A stretch of 39,105 nt of DNA from Rhodocyclaceae bacterium (GCA_019455325.1 JACFMQ010000020.1:1-39105); one strand, 5' to 3'; positions 12,985 through 23,514 are shown, counted from the first letter of the stretch. Numbers and translations: made by a program. Notes: generated from the letters alone by a model not told the origin.

Positions 12985-13013
12985 ATTATACAAGACGCCC
13001 CATTTCAGGGCAA
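12985..13013 (-). promoter_or_regulatory. Sigma-70 promoter for carAB
   Basis: On the minus strand TTGCCC, a 17-base spacer and a perfect TATAAT lie between the dapB stop and the carA leader hairpin. The predicted start is near 12978, about 105 bases before the carA GTG. It is among the strongest sigma-70 matches in the window. Confidence 0.75.
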
Positions 13014-13049
13014 ATCGGCGGGGCGCCTCGCCGCGCCCGATCGCAGCCC

Positions 13050-14942
<1,893 letters not shown>

Positions 14943-14958
14943 ACCGGCCGCCGGCGCC

Positions 14959-16626
14959 TCAGCCGGCGTCGAGCATCTCGCGGGCGTGCTGGCGGGTGAT
15001 CGCCGTGATCTCGACGCCGCCGAGCATGCGCGCGATCTCCTCGATGCGACCGCCGGCGTCCAGCGGCGTGACGCGGCTGGTGAAGCGGCCGCCGGCCCCT
15101 TCCTTCGCCACCTGCCACTGCCAGGCCGCGCGCGCCGCCACCTGCGGCAGATGGGTGACGCACAGCACCTGCCGGTCGCGGCCCAGTTCGGCGAGCAGGC
15201 GGCCGACGACCTCGGCGACGCCGCCGCCGATGCCGACGTCGACCTCGTCGAAGATCAGCGTCGGCACCGCCGCCGCGCGGCTGGTCACCACCTGGATCGC
15301 CAGGCTGATGCGCGACAGTTCGCCGCCGGAGGCGACCTTCGCCAGCGGCCGCGTCTCGCCGCCGGCCAACCCGGCGACGCGGAACTCGACCTGCTCCAGT
15401 CCGTGGACGCCGCCGCCGGCCACCGGCAGCAAGGCCGCCTCGAAGCGGCCGCCGGCCAGCGCCAGTTGCTGCATCAGGCGGCTGACCTCTTCCGACAGTT
15501 TCTTCGCCGCCTTGCCGCGCGCCGTCGACAGTTTTCCGGCGAGACGCTCGTACGCCTGCCGCGCGGCAGCGACGCGCTCCGCCAGCGCAGCCGTATCGCT
15601 TGCCTCGCCGAGTGCGGCGAGACGTGCGCGCGCCTCGACCAGCCGTTCCGGCAGCGCCTCCGGCGCCAGCCGCAGTTTGCGCGCGCAGGCGAGCACCGCC
15701 TCAAGGCGCCGCTCGACCTCGATCAGCCGGCCCGGATCCAGCTCGGCACGGTCGGCGTAGCGCCGCAGCGCCGACACCGCCTCGGCCAGTTCGGCCTGCG
15801 CCGACTGCACCAGCAGCGCCACCTCCGCCAGCGCCGGGTCATATTCGGCCAGCCCGTCCAGCCTGGCGGCAACGCCGTCCACCTGCGACTCGGCCGCGGC
15901 GTCGCCGTCGGCGAGCAGGGCCAGCGCGAACTGCACGCCCTCGATCAGCCCGGCCGCGTGGCCGAGGCGCCGGTGTTCGGCGTTGAGCGCCTCCCAGCCT
16001 GTCGCCGAGAACGGTTCGCCGTCGCCCAGCCCTTCGATTTCCTGGACCTGCCAGAGCAACTCCTCGCGCTCGCGCTGCAGCGCCTCGGCGCCGTCCGCCG
16101 CGGCGTCCAGCAGGGCTTGCGTCTCGCGCCACCGCCGCCAGGCGCGGCCGACCTCGGCCGCCTGGCCGTCGAGGCCGGCGTGCGCGTCGAGCAGCCCGCG
16201 CTGCGCGTCGCCGCGCAGCAGCGACTGGTGCGCGTGCTGGCCGTGGATGTCGACCAGCCGTTCGGAAATCTCGCGCAGTTGCTGCACCGTCGCCGGCGCG
16301 CCGTTGATCCAGGCGCGCGAGCGGCCGCCGGCGTCCACCGTGCGGCGCAGGATGAGGCCGTCGTCGGCGTCCAGTTCCTGCTCGCGCAGCCAGGCGACGG
16401 CGCCGGCCACCGCCGCCACGTCGAACGCCGCGGCCACCTCGGCGCGCTCGCAGCCGCCGCGGATCAGGCCGGCGTCGGCGCGCTCGCCGAGGACGAAGGC
16501 CAGCGCGTCGACGAGGATCGACTTGCCGGCGCCGGTCTCGCCGGTGAGCGCGCCGAAGCCGGCGGCGAAGTCGAGTTCGAGCCGGTCGACGATGATGAAG
16601 TCGCGGATCGCCAGGTGTTGCAGCAT
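14959..16626 (-). CDS. recN: DNA repair protein RecN
   Basis: RecN is an SMC-like ATPase that supports RecA-dependent repair of double-strand breaks. The 555-residue product begins MLQHLAIRDFIIVDRLELDF and has Walker A GETGAGKS near residue 30. The conserved VDIHGQHAHQSLL follows, then a long alanine/leucine/glutamate-rich coiled-coil region (about 160-375). The C-terminal half-ATPase has the signature ASGGELSRISLA, Walker B PTLIFDEVDVGIGG and the VTHLPQVAA switch. The length is typical. It lies downstream of nadK, separated by an 87-base spacer carrying a repeat-like element. I saw no LexA box in that spacer. Confidence 0.97.
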   Translation of the reverse strand: MLQHLAIRDFIIVDRLELDFAAGFGALTGETGAGKSILVDALAFVLGERADAGLIRGGCERAEVAAAFDVAAVAGAVAWLREQELDADDGLILRRTVDAGGRSRAWINGAPATVQQLREISERLVDIHGQHAHQSLLRGDAQRGLLDAHAGLDGQAAEVGRAWRRWRETQALLDAAADGAEALQREREELLWQVQEIEGLGDGEPFSATGWEALNAEHRRLGHAAGLIEGVQFALALLADGDAAAESQVDGVAARLDGLAEYDPALAEVALLVQSAQAELAEAVSALRRYADRAELDPGRLIEVERRLEAVLACARKLRLAPEALPERLVEARARLAALGEASDTAALAERVAAARQAYERLAGKLSTARGKAAKKLSEEVSRLMQQLALAGGRFEAALLPVAGGGVHGLEQVEFRVAGLAGGETRPLAKVASGGELSRISLAIQVVTSRAAAVPTLIFDEVDVGIGGGVAEVVGRLLAELGRDRQVLCVTHLPQVAARAAWQWQVAKEGAGGRFTSRVTPLDAGGRIEEIARMLGGVEITAITRQHAREMLDAG

Positions 16627-16630
16627 GATC

Positions 16631-16703
16631 AGGTCTCCCGCCGGGCCGCCCCAAGGGAGACCTGCGCCCCCGCGGGGGGCAGCGAACGAAGTGAGCGTGG
16701 GGG
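16631..16703. repeat. Palindromic intergenic element between recN and nadK
   Basis: The nadK-recN spacer holds an inverted repeat AGGTCTCCC (16631-16639) / GGGAGACCT (16655-16663). Next to it is a G/C-rich block in which GACCCCCACGCT and CCCCGCGGGGGGCAGCG-type arms face each other across GAACGAAGTGAG. This style of element is familiar to me as a dispersed intergenic repeat in betaproteobacterial genomes. Only one copy lies in this window, so the repeat status rests on recollection rather than on a comparison made here. Confidence 0.55.
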
Positions 16704-16713
16704 TCGTTTCACC

Positions 16714-17622
16714 TCAGGTGCCTTTCGGACGCTCGCTCCACTGCAGCTTCTGGCGCAGCATCGCGAAGTAGCTGTAGCCGGGCGGGTGCAGGAAGCAGAT
16801 CGAGTATTGCGAGCGGCGCAGGCGCACCGCGTCGCCGCGCACCAGGTCGACGGTCAACTGGCCGTCGAAGTGCACGCGGCAGTCGGTGGCGTGCGTGATG
16901 CGCAGCTCGATGTCGGCCTGGTCGCCGACCAGGATCGGCCGGTTGGTCAGCGCGTGCGGACAGAGCGGCACGAGCGCGATGCCGGCCACCTGCGGGTGCA
17001 GGATCGGCCCGTTGGCCGACAGCGAGTAGGCGGTGGAGCCGGTCGGCGTGGACACGATCAGGCCGTCGGCGCGCAGGTTGTAGATGAATTCGCCGTCGAT
17101 GAACAGCTCGAACTCGATCATGCGGCCGATCGCGCCCTTGTCCATGACCACGTCGTTCAAGGCGATGTTCTCGGCCAGCTCGCGGCCGTCGCGCAGCACC
17201 TCGGCGTCGAGCATCATCCGCGTCTCCGGCACGAAGCGGCCGTCGAGCAGATCCTCCATGCAGCTCAGCATGTCGCTGCGCGCGATGTCGGTCATGAAGC
17301 CGAGCCGCCCCTGGTTCACGCCGACCAGCGGCACGCGGTAGCGCGCCAGCCGGCGCGCGGCGTTGAGCATGGTGCCGTCGCCGCCGAGGACGATGGCCAG
17401 GTCGACGCTGGCGCCGATCGACTCGAAGCTGCCGGGCACCCAGTGCTCGCCGACCAGTTGCCCGACGTTGGCCGCGGTCTCCTCCTCGACGACCACGGTC
17501 ACGCCGCGCTCGTACAGGTAGCGCGCGAGCAGGCGCAGCGACGAGGCGATCTCGGGACTCTGGTAGCGGCCGATCAGCGCGATCGTGCGCGGCAGGTTGC
17601 GGGAACCGTAGGGTTGATTCAT
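16714..17622 (-). CDS. nadK: NAD kinase
   Basis: NadK phosphorylates NAD to NADP, the only route to NADP in most bacteria. The 302-residue product has the family signatures [15 protein letters not shown] (the GGDG motif), [29 protein letters not shown] and the glycine-rich [22 protein letters not shown]. The ATG at 17620-17622 ([20 protein letters not shown]) gives the usual length; the open frame extends 57 bases upstream but that stretch is the spacer to hrcA. It diverges from hrcA across 98 bases and precedes recN. This nadK/hrcA layout is widely conserved in betaproteobacteria. Confidence 0.98.
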   Translation of the reverse strand: MNQPYGSRNLPRTIALIGRYQSPEIASSLRLLARYLYERGVTVVVEEETAANVGQLVGEHWVPGSFESIGASVDLAIVLGGDGTMLNAARRLARYRVPLVGVNQGRLGFMTDIARSDMLSCMEDLLDGRFVPETRMMLDAEVLRDGRELAENIALNDVVMDKGAIGRMIEFELFIDGEFIYNLRADGLIVSTPTGSTAYSLSANGPILHPQVAGIALVPLCPHALTNRPILVGDQADIELRITHATDCRVHFDGQLTVDLVRGDAVRLRRSQYSICFLHPPGYSYFAMLRQKLQWSERPKGT

Positions 17623-17706
17623 GGTCCGGATTATTCCATACGGCCCTGCGCCAGTCACTCGCCGACGCCCGCGCCGCATGGCCTCGCCCGCCTTGGTTTT
17701 GTTTTG

Positions 17707-17712
17707 TAGAAT
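17707..17712 (+). promoter_or_regulatory. Possible -10 element for hrcA
   Basis: TAGAAT ends eight bases before the hrcA ATG. If it is used, the transcript would start at or within two bases of the start codon, making the mRNA nearly leaderless, which fits the absence of any Shine-Dalgarno sequence. The -35 position (TCGCCC) is poor, so this is tentative. Confidence 0.3.
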
Positions 17713-17720
17713 CCCACCCC

Positions 17721-18749
17721 ATGCTCGACGAACGCGCCCGCATCCTGATGAAGACCCTGGTCGAACGGTACATCGCCGAAGGCGAACCGGTCGGCTCGCG
17801 CGCCCTGTCGAAGTATTCCGGCCTCGACCTGTCGCCGGCGACGGTCAGGAACGTGATGGCCGACCTCGAAGACGCCGGCTTCATCGCCAGCCCGCACACC
17901 TCCGCCGGCCGCGTGCCGACGCCGCGCGGCTACCGCCTGTTCGTCGACAGCCTGCTGACGGTGACGCCGCTCGGGCAGGCGAGCATCGAGCAGATGGAAG
18001 GCATGCTGCATCCGACGCAGCCGCAGCAACTGCTCGCCAGCGCCTCCAGCCTGCTCTCCGGCCTCACCCACTTCGCCGGCATCGTCGCCGCGCCGCGCCG
18101 GCAGAGCCCGCGCATCCGCCAACTGGAATTCGTCGCCCTCTCGGAAAAGCGCATCCTGCTGATCATCGTCACCGCCGACGGCGACGTGCAGAACCGCATC
18201 CTGTTCGCCGAGCGCGCCTATTCCCCGGCCGAACTGACGGCGGCGGCGAACACCTTGAACGAACACTTCGCCGGCCTCGATTTCGCGCAGATCCGCAGCC
18301 GCCTGCAGGAGGAGCTGCGCCAGTTGCGCAGCGACCTGCATTCGCTGATGGCCGCCGCGCTCACCGCCAGCGACGAGGCGCTGACGGCGAACGCGGCGCC
18401 CTGCGTCATCTCCGGCGAGAAGAACCTGCTCGAAGTCGAGGAGTTCTCCAGCAACATGCAGCGCCTGCGCGAGCTGTTCGATCTCTTCGAGCAGCGCGCC
18501 GGCCTGGCGCAGTTGCTCGACGCGTCGAGCCGGGCCGACGGCGTGCAGATCTTCATCGGCGGTGAATCCGGCCTGGCGCCGCTCGACGAGTGCAGCGTCG
18601 TCACCGCCCCCTATACCGTCAACGGCCAGGTGGTCGGCTCGGTCGGCGTCATCGGGCCGACGCGCATGGCCTACGAGCGCGTCATCCCGATCGTCGACAT
18701 CACCGCCCGGCTGCTCTCCTCCGCCCTCACTTACCAGGCCGATTCCTGA
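17721..18749 (+). CDS. hrcA: Heat-inducible transcription repressor HrcA
   Basis: HrcA represses class I heat-shock genes by binding CIRCE operators, with GroEL as its folding sensor. The 342-residue product has the N-terminal winged-helix domain [27 protein letters not shown] followed by [19 protein letters not shown] and [20 protein letters not shown]. The central and C-terminal dimerisation/GAF-like region ends in [22 protein letters not shown], the family signature. It is divergent from nadK and overlaps hemH by one base (TGATG). No CIRCE repeat is visible near hrcA, grpE, dnaK or dnaJ, so its operators are probably elsewhere, for instance at groESL. Confidence 0.98.
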   Translation: MLDERARILMKTLVERYIAEGEPVGSRALSKYSGLDLSPATVRNVMADLEDAGFIASPHTSAGRVPTPRGYRLFVDSLLTVTPLGQASIEQMEGMLHPTQPQQLLASASSLLSGLTHFAGIVAAPRRQSPRIRQLEFVALSEKRILLIIVTADGDVQNRILFAERAYSPAELTAAANTLNEHFAGLDFAQIRSRLQEELRQLRSDLHSLMAAALTASDEALTANAAPCVISGEKNLLEVEEFSSNMQRLRELFDLFEQRAGLAQLLDASSRADGVQIFIGGESGLAPLDECSVVTAPYTVNGQVVGSVGVIGPTRMAYERVIPIVDITARLLSSALTYQADS

Positions 18750-19855
18750 TGAGCCGATACCTTCCCGAGCCGGCCTGGCGCCACGGCACCCCGGCCCGCA
18801 CCGCCGTCGTCCTGATCAACCTCGGCACGCCGGAAGCGCCGACGGCCGCCGCGCTCCGGACCTACCTGCGCGAGTTCCTCTCCGACCCGCGCGTCGTCGA
18901 GATTCCGCGGCCGATCTGGTGGCCGATCCTGAACGGCGTCATCCTCAACACGCGGCCGGCCAAGTCGGCCGAGAAGTACGCGACGGTGTGGACACCGGAA
19001 GGCTCGCCGCTGAAAGTGCACACCGAACGCCAGACCCGGCTGCTCAAGGATCGTCTCGACGAGGCCGGACACCGCGGGCTGGTCGTCGACTACGCGATGC
19101 GCTACGGCCGGCCGTCGATTCCGGCGACGCTCGCCCGGCTGAAGGCCGAGGGCTGCGCGCGCTTCCTGCTCGTGCCGCTCTACCCGCAGTACGCCGGCAG
19201 CACCAGCGCCACCGCGCTCGACGAGGCCTATCGCTGGCTGGCGGCGACGCGCAACCAGCCCGAACTGCGCGTGCTCAGGAGCTTCTGCGACGACCCCGGC
19301 TACATCGCCGCGCTCGCCGCCGGCGTGCGCGCGCACTGGGCCGAGCACGGCCGGCCGGAGCGCGGCTACCGGCTGCTGATGAGCTTTCACGGCGTGCCGC
19401 GCTTCACGCTCGACAGAGGCGATCCGTACCACTGCGAATGCCTGAAGACCGGCCGCCTGCTCGCCGAGGCGCTGGCGCTCTCGCCGGACGAGCACGTCGT
19501 CTGCTTCCAGTCGCGCTTCGGCCGCGCCGAGTGGCTGCAGCCCTACACCGCGCCGACGCTGCAGGCGCTGGCGCGCGAGGGCGTCGGCCGCGTCGACGTG
19601 ATCTGCCCCGGCTTCGTCGGCGACTGCCTGGAGACGCTGGAGGAGATCGCCATGGAGGGGAAGGAGGATTTCCTCGCCGCCGGCGGCAAGGAATACCACT
19701 ACATCCCGGCGCTCAACGAGCGCGACGAATGGATCGCCGCGCTCGCCGCGCTGGTCGAGGCGCAGCTCGGCGGCTGGCCGACGCGGGAAGCGCCCGACGA
19801 CGCGGCGCTCGCCCTGTCGACGGCTCGCGCCGGCGAACTCGGCGCAGCCGCCTAG
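18749..19855 (+). CDS. hemH: Ferrochelatase
   Basis: HemH inserts Fe2+ into protoporphyrin IX, the last step of heme synthesis. The 368-residue product begins [20 protein letters not shown] and shows [29 protein letters not shown], the family segments MRYGRPSI and [15 protein letters not shown], and the metal-site [21 protein letters not shown]. The catalytic acidic stretch is [19 protein letters not shown], and YHYIPALNE follows. The ATG overlaps the hrcA stop, so translation is coupled. A 25-residue alanine-rich tail follows the usual C-terminus. No terminator is obvious in the 164 bases downstream, which instead contain a sigma-28 type promoter. Confidence 0.97.
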   Translation: MSRYLPEPAWRHGTPARTAVVLINLGTPEAPTAAALRTYLREFLSDPRVVEIPRPIWWPILNGVILNTRPAKSAEKYATVWTPEGSPLKVHTERQTRLLKDRLDEAGHRGLVVDYAMRYGRPSIPATLARLKAEGCARFLLVPLYPQYAGSTSATALDEAYRWLAATRNQPELRVLRSFCDDPGYIAALAAGVRAHWAEHGRPERGYRLLMSFHGVPRFTLDRGDPYHCECLKTGRLLAEALALSPDEHVVCFQSRFGRAEWLQPYTAPTLQALAREGVGRVDVICPGFVGDCLETLEEIAMEGKEDFLAAGGKEYHYIPALNERDEWIAALAALVEAQLGGWPTREAPDDAALALSTARAGELGAAA

Positions 19856-19963
19856 CCGCCGACGTCCGCGGGCGCGCGGCGAAAAAAATCGCAGCGAGGA
19901 AAACCGGGCGTGGACGAGGCATTCCGCCCGGAAACTCCCTGCCTGCGCATCTTTTCCGATCGC

Positions 19964-19991
19964 TAAACCTATCGCCGCACGCTGCCGATAA
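19964..19991 (+). promoter_or_regulatory. Sigma-28 (FliA) type promoter
   Basis: TAAA, a 16-base spacer and GCCGATAA lie 29 bases upstream of the EF-hand gene. The -10 element matches the FliA consensus in all eight positions and the -35 core is exact. The spacing is one base longer than the usual 15. Such promoters drive late flagellar and chemotaxis genes, which fits the chemoreceptor two genes downstream. Confidence 0.75.
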
Positions 19992-20019
19992 GGGCTTATC
20001 CACACCATTGGAAGCCGCC

Positions 20020-21084
20020 ATGAGAATCGCCAGCGCCGAGGTGCAGATGGCCTCGTCCCACGCCTCGCAGCAGCACCACGAAATCCAGGAATCCTTGCGC
20101 ATGTGGGTCGGCGACCGCCGGCCCGACTTCGCCGACGACGGGCAGGGACGCCCCGCCCTGCAGCAAGCGGCCGAGCGCGTGACGATTTCCGACGCCGGCC
20201 GCGCCGCGCAGACCGGCGAGGCCGAAGCGATCAAGCAGGCGAGCGAGGCCGCCGAGAACGATCCGCGCCTGACGCTGCTGCGCCGGATGATCGAGATGCT
20301 CACCGGCCGCCAGGCGCGCGTCTTCGACGCGTCGGAAATCGCGCCGCGCGGAAACGTCGAAGCGCCGCCGGCGACGGCGACGGCCGAAGGCGCCGCCGAC
20401 CGGCCGGCCGGCTACGGCGTCGAGTACGACTACCGCGAGGTCTACAGCGAAGTGGAGCAGACCGCCTTCTCCGCCAGCGGCACAGTGCGCACCGCCGACG
20501 GCAAGGAGATCGCGTTCACGCTCGAACTGTCGATGTCGCGCAGCTACTACGAGGAAAGCAACGTCAGCCTGCGCCTCGGCGACGCCGCGCGCCGCCAGAA
20601 GGATCCGCTGATCCTCGATTTCGCCGGCAGCGCCGGCCAGTTGAGCGATCAACGCTTCAGCTTCGACATCGATGCCGACGGCAAGGCGGACAGCATCAAC
20701 CGGCTGGCGCCGGGCACCGGCTTCCTCGCGCTCGACCGCAACGGCGACGGCCGGATCAACGACGGCAGCGAGCTGTTCGGCACGAAGAGCGGCGACGGCT
20801 TCGCCGATCTCGCCGCCCACGACGACGACGGCAACGGCTGGATCGACGAAGCCGACGCCATCTACGCGCAACTGCGCGTGTGGACGCCCGACGCCGACGG
20901 CGGCGGCGCGCTGCGCACGCTGCAGGAGGCCGACGTCGGTGCGATCGGGCTGGCGCGCGTCGACACGCCGTTCGCCATCCGCGGCGCCGGCAACGAAAGC
21001 CTCGGCCAGGTCCGCAGCAGCGGCATCTTTTTGCGGGAAAGCGGCGGGGCTGGCACAATCCAGCAGGTGGATCTGAGCGTCTGA
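20020..21084 (+). CDS. Uncharacterised EF-hand-type calcium-binding protein
   Basis: The function of this 354-residue protein is not known to me. Residues 1-130 are polar and alanine-rich, start MRIASAEVQMASSHASQQHH, and contain no signal peptide or membrane segment. Residues 135-200 look like beta strands (YGVEYDYREVYSEVEQTAF, EIAFTLELSMSRSYYEE). Three calcium-loop motifs follow: DIDADGKAD (216-224), DRNGDGRIND (239-248) and DDDGNGWIDEAD (268-279). GTGFLALD and DGSELFG lie between them. The end GIFLRESGGAGTIQQVDLSV resembles a conserved C-terminus I recall from hypothetical proteobacterial proteins. It sits under a FliA-type promoter and precedes a chemoreceptor gene by 86 bases with no terminator between, so a motility-linked role is inferred. 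Confidence 0.85.
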   Translation: MRIASAEVQMASSHASQQHHEIQESLRMWVGDRRPDFADDGQGRPALQQAAERVTISDAGRAAQTGEAEAIKQASEAAENDPRLTLLRRMIEMLTGRQARVFDASEIAPRGNVEAPPATATAEGAADRPAGYGVEYDYREVYSEVEQTAFSASGTVRTADGKEIAFTLELSMSRSYYEESNVSLRLGDAARRQKDPLILDFAGSAGQLSDQRFSFDIDADGKADSINRLAPGTGFLALDRNGDGRINDGSELFGTKSGDGFADLAAHDDDGNGWIDEADAIYAQLRVWTPDADGGGALRTLQEADVGAIGLARVDTPFAIRGAGNESLGQVRSSGIFLRESGGAGTIQQVDLSV

Positions 21085-21170
21085 CGCCGCCTCCGGCCGG
21101 AGAAGCGGCACCCCGGCCGAATGGCCGGGCATGAACGGCGCCGGATCGGTTGAGGGAGAACGTCGTTTAC

Positions 21171-22781
21171 ATGTCCAACTGGAAAATCTGGCTGCGCCTG
21201 ACCGTGGCCATCTGGCTCGTGCTCGTCGTCGTATGGACGGGCATGATCGTCTGGGAAAGCGAAGTCAACCGCGACACCGCCATCCGCCAGGCACAGGACT
21301 TCGCCGGCAGCATCCACGAAATGACCATGGCCGGCCTCACCGGCATGATGATCACCGGCACCGTCGACCAGCGCGAGGTCTTCCTCGACCAGATCAAGCA
21401 GCTCTCGATCATCAAGGATCTGCACGTCGCCCGCTCCGACGCGGTGACGCAGACCTACGGTCCGGACACCAAATCGAACCGCCAGCTCGACGCCGTCGAG
21501 AAGCAGGTGATGGCGTCGGGGCAGCCCTATGTGCGGGTGGAGCGTGCCGGCGGCAGTTCGTTCCTGCACGTGGTGACGCCGACCGCGGCGGCAAGGAGCT
21601 ACCTCGGCAAGGACTGCCTGATGTGCCATCAGGTGCCGGAAGGCACGGTCCTCGGCGTCGTCAGCATGAAAGTCTCGCTCGACGCGGTCGAGAGCGAAGT
21701 CGCCAGCTTCCGCCTGAAGATCGCCGCGGCCGCCGCCGGCGTCAGCCTGCTGCTGCTGGCGGTCATCTGGCTGCTCACCCGGCACTTCGTGACGGCGCCG
21801 CTCGAGCGTCTGACCGACGGCCTGCGCGACATCGCCCGCGGCGAGGGCGACCTGACGCATCGCCTGCCGGTCAAGGGCAACGACGAGATCGGCCAGGCCT
21901 CGGCGATCTTCAACGAGATGATGGAGAATTTCTGCCGCCTGGTGCGCCAGGTCGGCGGCTCCGCCAGCCAGGTGTCGGCGCAGGCGCGCGAGCTCTCCGA
22001 GGCGTCGCGCCGCGTCACCGCCGGCTCGCACCTGCAGAACGCGCAGTCGGCGCAGGCGGCGTCGGCGATGGAGAGCATGCTGCAGAGCATCGCCTCGATC
22101 GCCGAGAGCGCCGACCACGTCAACCACCAGTCGCAGGAGAGCCTGCGCCGGGCCGAGGAAGGCAGCGCCAGCCTGTCGCGCCTGCTGCGCGAGATGGACG
22201 AGGTGGGCACGACGGTGCGGACGACGGCCGACTCGGTCAACGAGTTCGTGCGCAGCACCGAGGTGATCAGCCGGATGACGCAGGAGGTCAAGGGCATCGC
22301 CGAGCAGACCAACCTGCTCGCCCTGAACGCCGCCATCGAGGCGGCGCGCGCCGGCGAAGCCGGCCGCGGCTTCGCCGTGGTCGCCGACGAGGTGCGCAAG
22401 CTGGCCGAGAAATCCGCGCTCGCCGCGCAGGAGATCGACCGCATCACGGCAACGCTCTCGGACCAGTCGGCCAGCGTCCACCGCGCGATCAACGACGGCC
22501 TGCGCCACATCGCCAGCAGTCAGGACACCATCGCCTCGGTCACCGGCATCCTGCAGGCGACCAACGGCTCGGTGGCGGAAGTCGGCAACGGCCTCGACGC
22601 CATCGCCGGCGCCACCGACGCGCAGCGCCAGAGCAGCCGCAGCGTCGCCGACAGCATCGAGGCGATCGCCTCGGGCGCGCGCGAGAACGACCAGGCGGTG
22701 GAGCAGACGGCGGCGGCGGCGGAAGCGCTGGAGTCGCTGGCCAGCGGCCTGCAGGCGACGGTCGGCCGCTTCAAGGTCTGA
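21171..22781 (+). CDS. Methyl-accepting chemotaxis protein with periplasmic c-type heme motif
   Basis: This 536-residue transmembrane chemoreceptor has helix TM1 at about 12-28, a periplasmic domain at 29-182, TM2 at about 184-203, a HAMP domain to about 256, and a cytoplasmic signalling coiled coil. The kinase-contact hairpin tip is [21 protein letters not shown] (378-398) followed by [18 protein letters not shown]. The periplasmic domain contains CLMCH (149-153), a c-type heme attachment motif, followed by [16 protein letters not shown] just before TM2. That predicts a redox, oxygen or nitric-oxide sensor. There is no C-terminal CheR-docking pentapeptide. I chose the ATG at 21171; a TTG at 21150 would add seven residues. 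A terminator follows the gene. Confidence 0.95.
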   Translation: MSNWKIWLRLTVAIWLVLVVVWTGMIVWESEVNRDTAIRQAQDFAGSIHEMTMAGLTGMMITGTVDQREVFLDQIKQLSIIKDLHVARSDAVTQTYGPDTKSNRQLDAVEKQVMASGQPYVRVERAGGSSFLHVVTPTAAARSYLGKDCLMCHQVPEGTVLGVVSMKVSLDAVESEVASFRLKIAAAAAGVSLLLLAVIWLLTRHFVTAPLERLTDGLRDIARGEGDLTHRLPVKGNDEIGQASAIFNEMMENFCRLVRQVGGSASQVSAQARELSEASRRVTAGSHLQNAQSAQAASAMESMLQSIASIAESADHVNHQSQESLRRAEEGSASLSRLLREMDEVGTTVRTTADSVNEFVRSTEVISRMTQEVKGIAEQTNLLALNAAIEAARAGEAGRGFAVVADEVRKLAEKSALAAQEIDRITATLSDQSASVHRAINDGLRHIASSQDTIASVTGILQATNGSVAEVGNGLDAIAGATDAQRQSSRSVADSIEAIASGARENDQAVEQTAAAAEALESLASGLQATVGRFKV

Positions 22782-22811
22782 GCCGCCGGCCCGGCCATCC
22801 GGGATCGAAGC

Positions 22812-22840
22812 CCGGCGGGCGCCCGCCCGCCGGTTTTCTT
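22812..22840 (+). terminator. Intrinsic terminator after the chemoreceptor gene
   Basis: CCGGCGGGC pairs perfectly with GCCCGCCGG (9 bp) around a 4-base loop, followed by TTTTCTT. It starts 30 bases after the chemoreceptor stop and isolates it from the grpE heat-shock promoter downstream. Confidence 0.9.
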
Positions 22841-22891
22841 CCCCGCCGGACGGGCCGGGCTTCCGGCCAAGGAAGAATTTCGCCCTTCCCC

Positions 22892-22918
22892 CTTGAAATG
22901 CGGGAACCCGCCCCCAGC
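22892..22918 (+). promoter_or_regulatory. Sigma-32 heat-shock promoter for grpE-dnaK-dnaJ
   Basis: CTTGAAA followed after 12 bases by CCCCCAGCT closely matches the RpoH consensus CTTGAAA-N11-16-CCCCATNT. It lies 38 bases before the grpE ATG. No CIRCE inverted repeat (TTAGCACTC-N9-GAGTGCTAA) is present in this spacer. Confidence 0.8.
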
Positions 22919-22956
22919 TAGCCGACTTCCATCCCAAACCAGCCCGAAACCGGACC

Positions 22957-23514
22957 ATGCAAGAACAGAACACACCGCAGGAGCCCCTGCTCGCCGTGAC
23001 GGACGACGCCCCGGAAACGGCGCCGACGCCGGCCGACGCCCACCCGACCGACAGCACGCCGAGCCTGGAGGAACTGCTGCGCCAGGCCGAACTGCGCGCC
23101 GAGGAGCACCACGACGCCTGGCTGCGCGCCAAGGCGGAAACGGAAAACGTCCGCCGCCGCGCGCAGGAGGACATCGCCAAGGCGCACAAGTTCGCCGCCG
23201 AGAAGTTCGCCGGCGACCTGCTGGCGGTCAAGGACACGCTGGAGATGGCGCTGGCCGACCCGAACCCGGATTCGCTGCGCGCCGGCGTCGAGCTGACGCT
23301 GAAGAACCTCGTCGCCGCCTTCGAGAAGGCGGCCATCGTCGAAGTCAATCCGGCCGGCGAGAAGTTCGATCCGCACAAGCATCAGGCGATGGCCATGGTC
23401 GACGCCGAGCAGCCGGCGAACACCGTGGTCCAGGTCTTCCAGAAGGGCTACCTGATCGCGGACCGCGTCCTGCGCCCGGCCATGGTCGCCGTGGCGAAGG
23501 CGAAGGAATCTTGA
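22957..23514 (+). CDS. grpE: Nucleotide exchange factor GrpE
   Basis: GrpE releases ADP from DnaK and acts as a thermosensor of the chaperone cycle. The 185-residue product has an acidic, proline-rich N-terminus, then a long coiled-coil helix (about 35-95, with [29 protein letters not shown] spanning it). The C-terminal beta domain has the signature [36 protein letters not shown], read across 138-173. The ATG at 22957 follows a sigma-32 promoter and lacks a strong ribosome site. dnaK follows after 65 bases. The order grpE-dnaK-dnaJ is standard. Confidence 0.97.
   Translation: MQEQNTPQEPLLAVTDDAPETAPTPADAHPTDSTPSLEELLRQAELRAEEHHDAWLRAKAETENVRRRAQEDIAKAHKFAAEKFAGDLLAVKDTLEMALADPNPDSLRAGVELTLKNLVAAFEKAAIVEVNPAGEKFDPHKHQAMAMVDAEQPANTVVQVFQKGYLIADRVLRPAMVAVAKAKES

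Noticed and set aside
14986-17709. A plus-strand open frame of about 900 codons opposite recN and nadK
   Set aside because: Same reasoning: both opposite genes are secure and the frame crosses the palindromic spacer between them.
19904-19931. Inverted repeat CCGGGCG/CGCCCGG after hemH as a terminator
   Set aside because: The stem is only 7 bp with a 14-base loop and no T-run follows, so it was not called.
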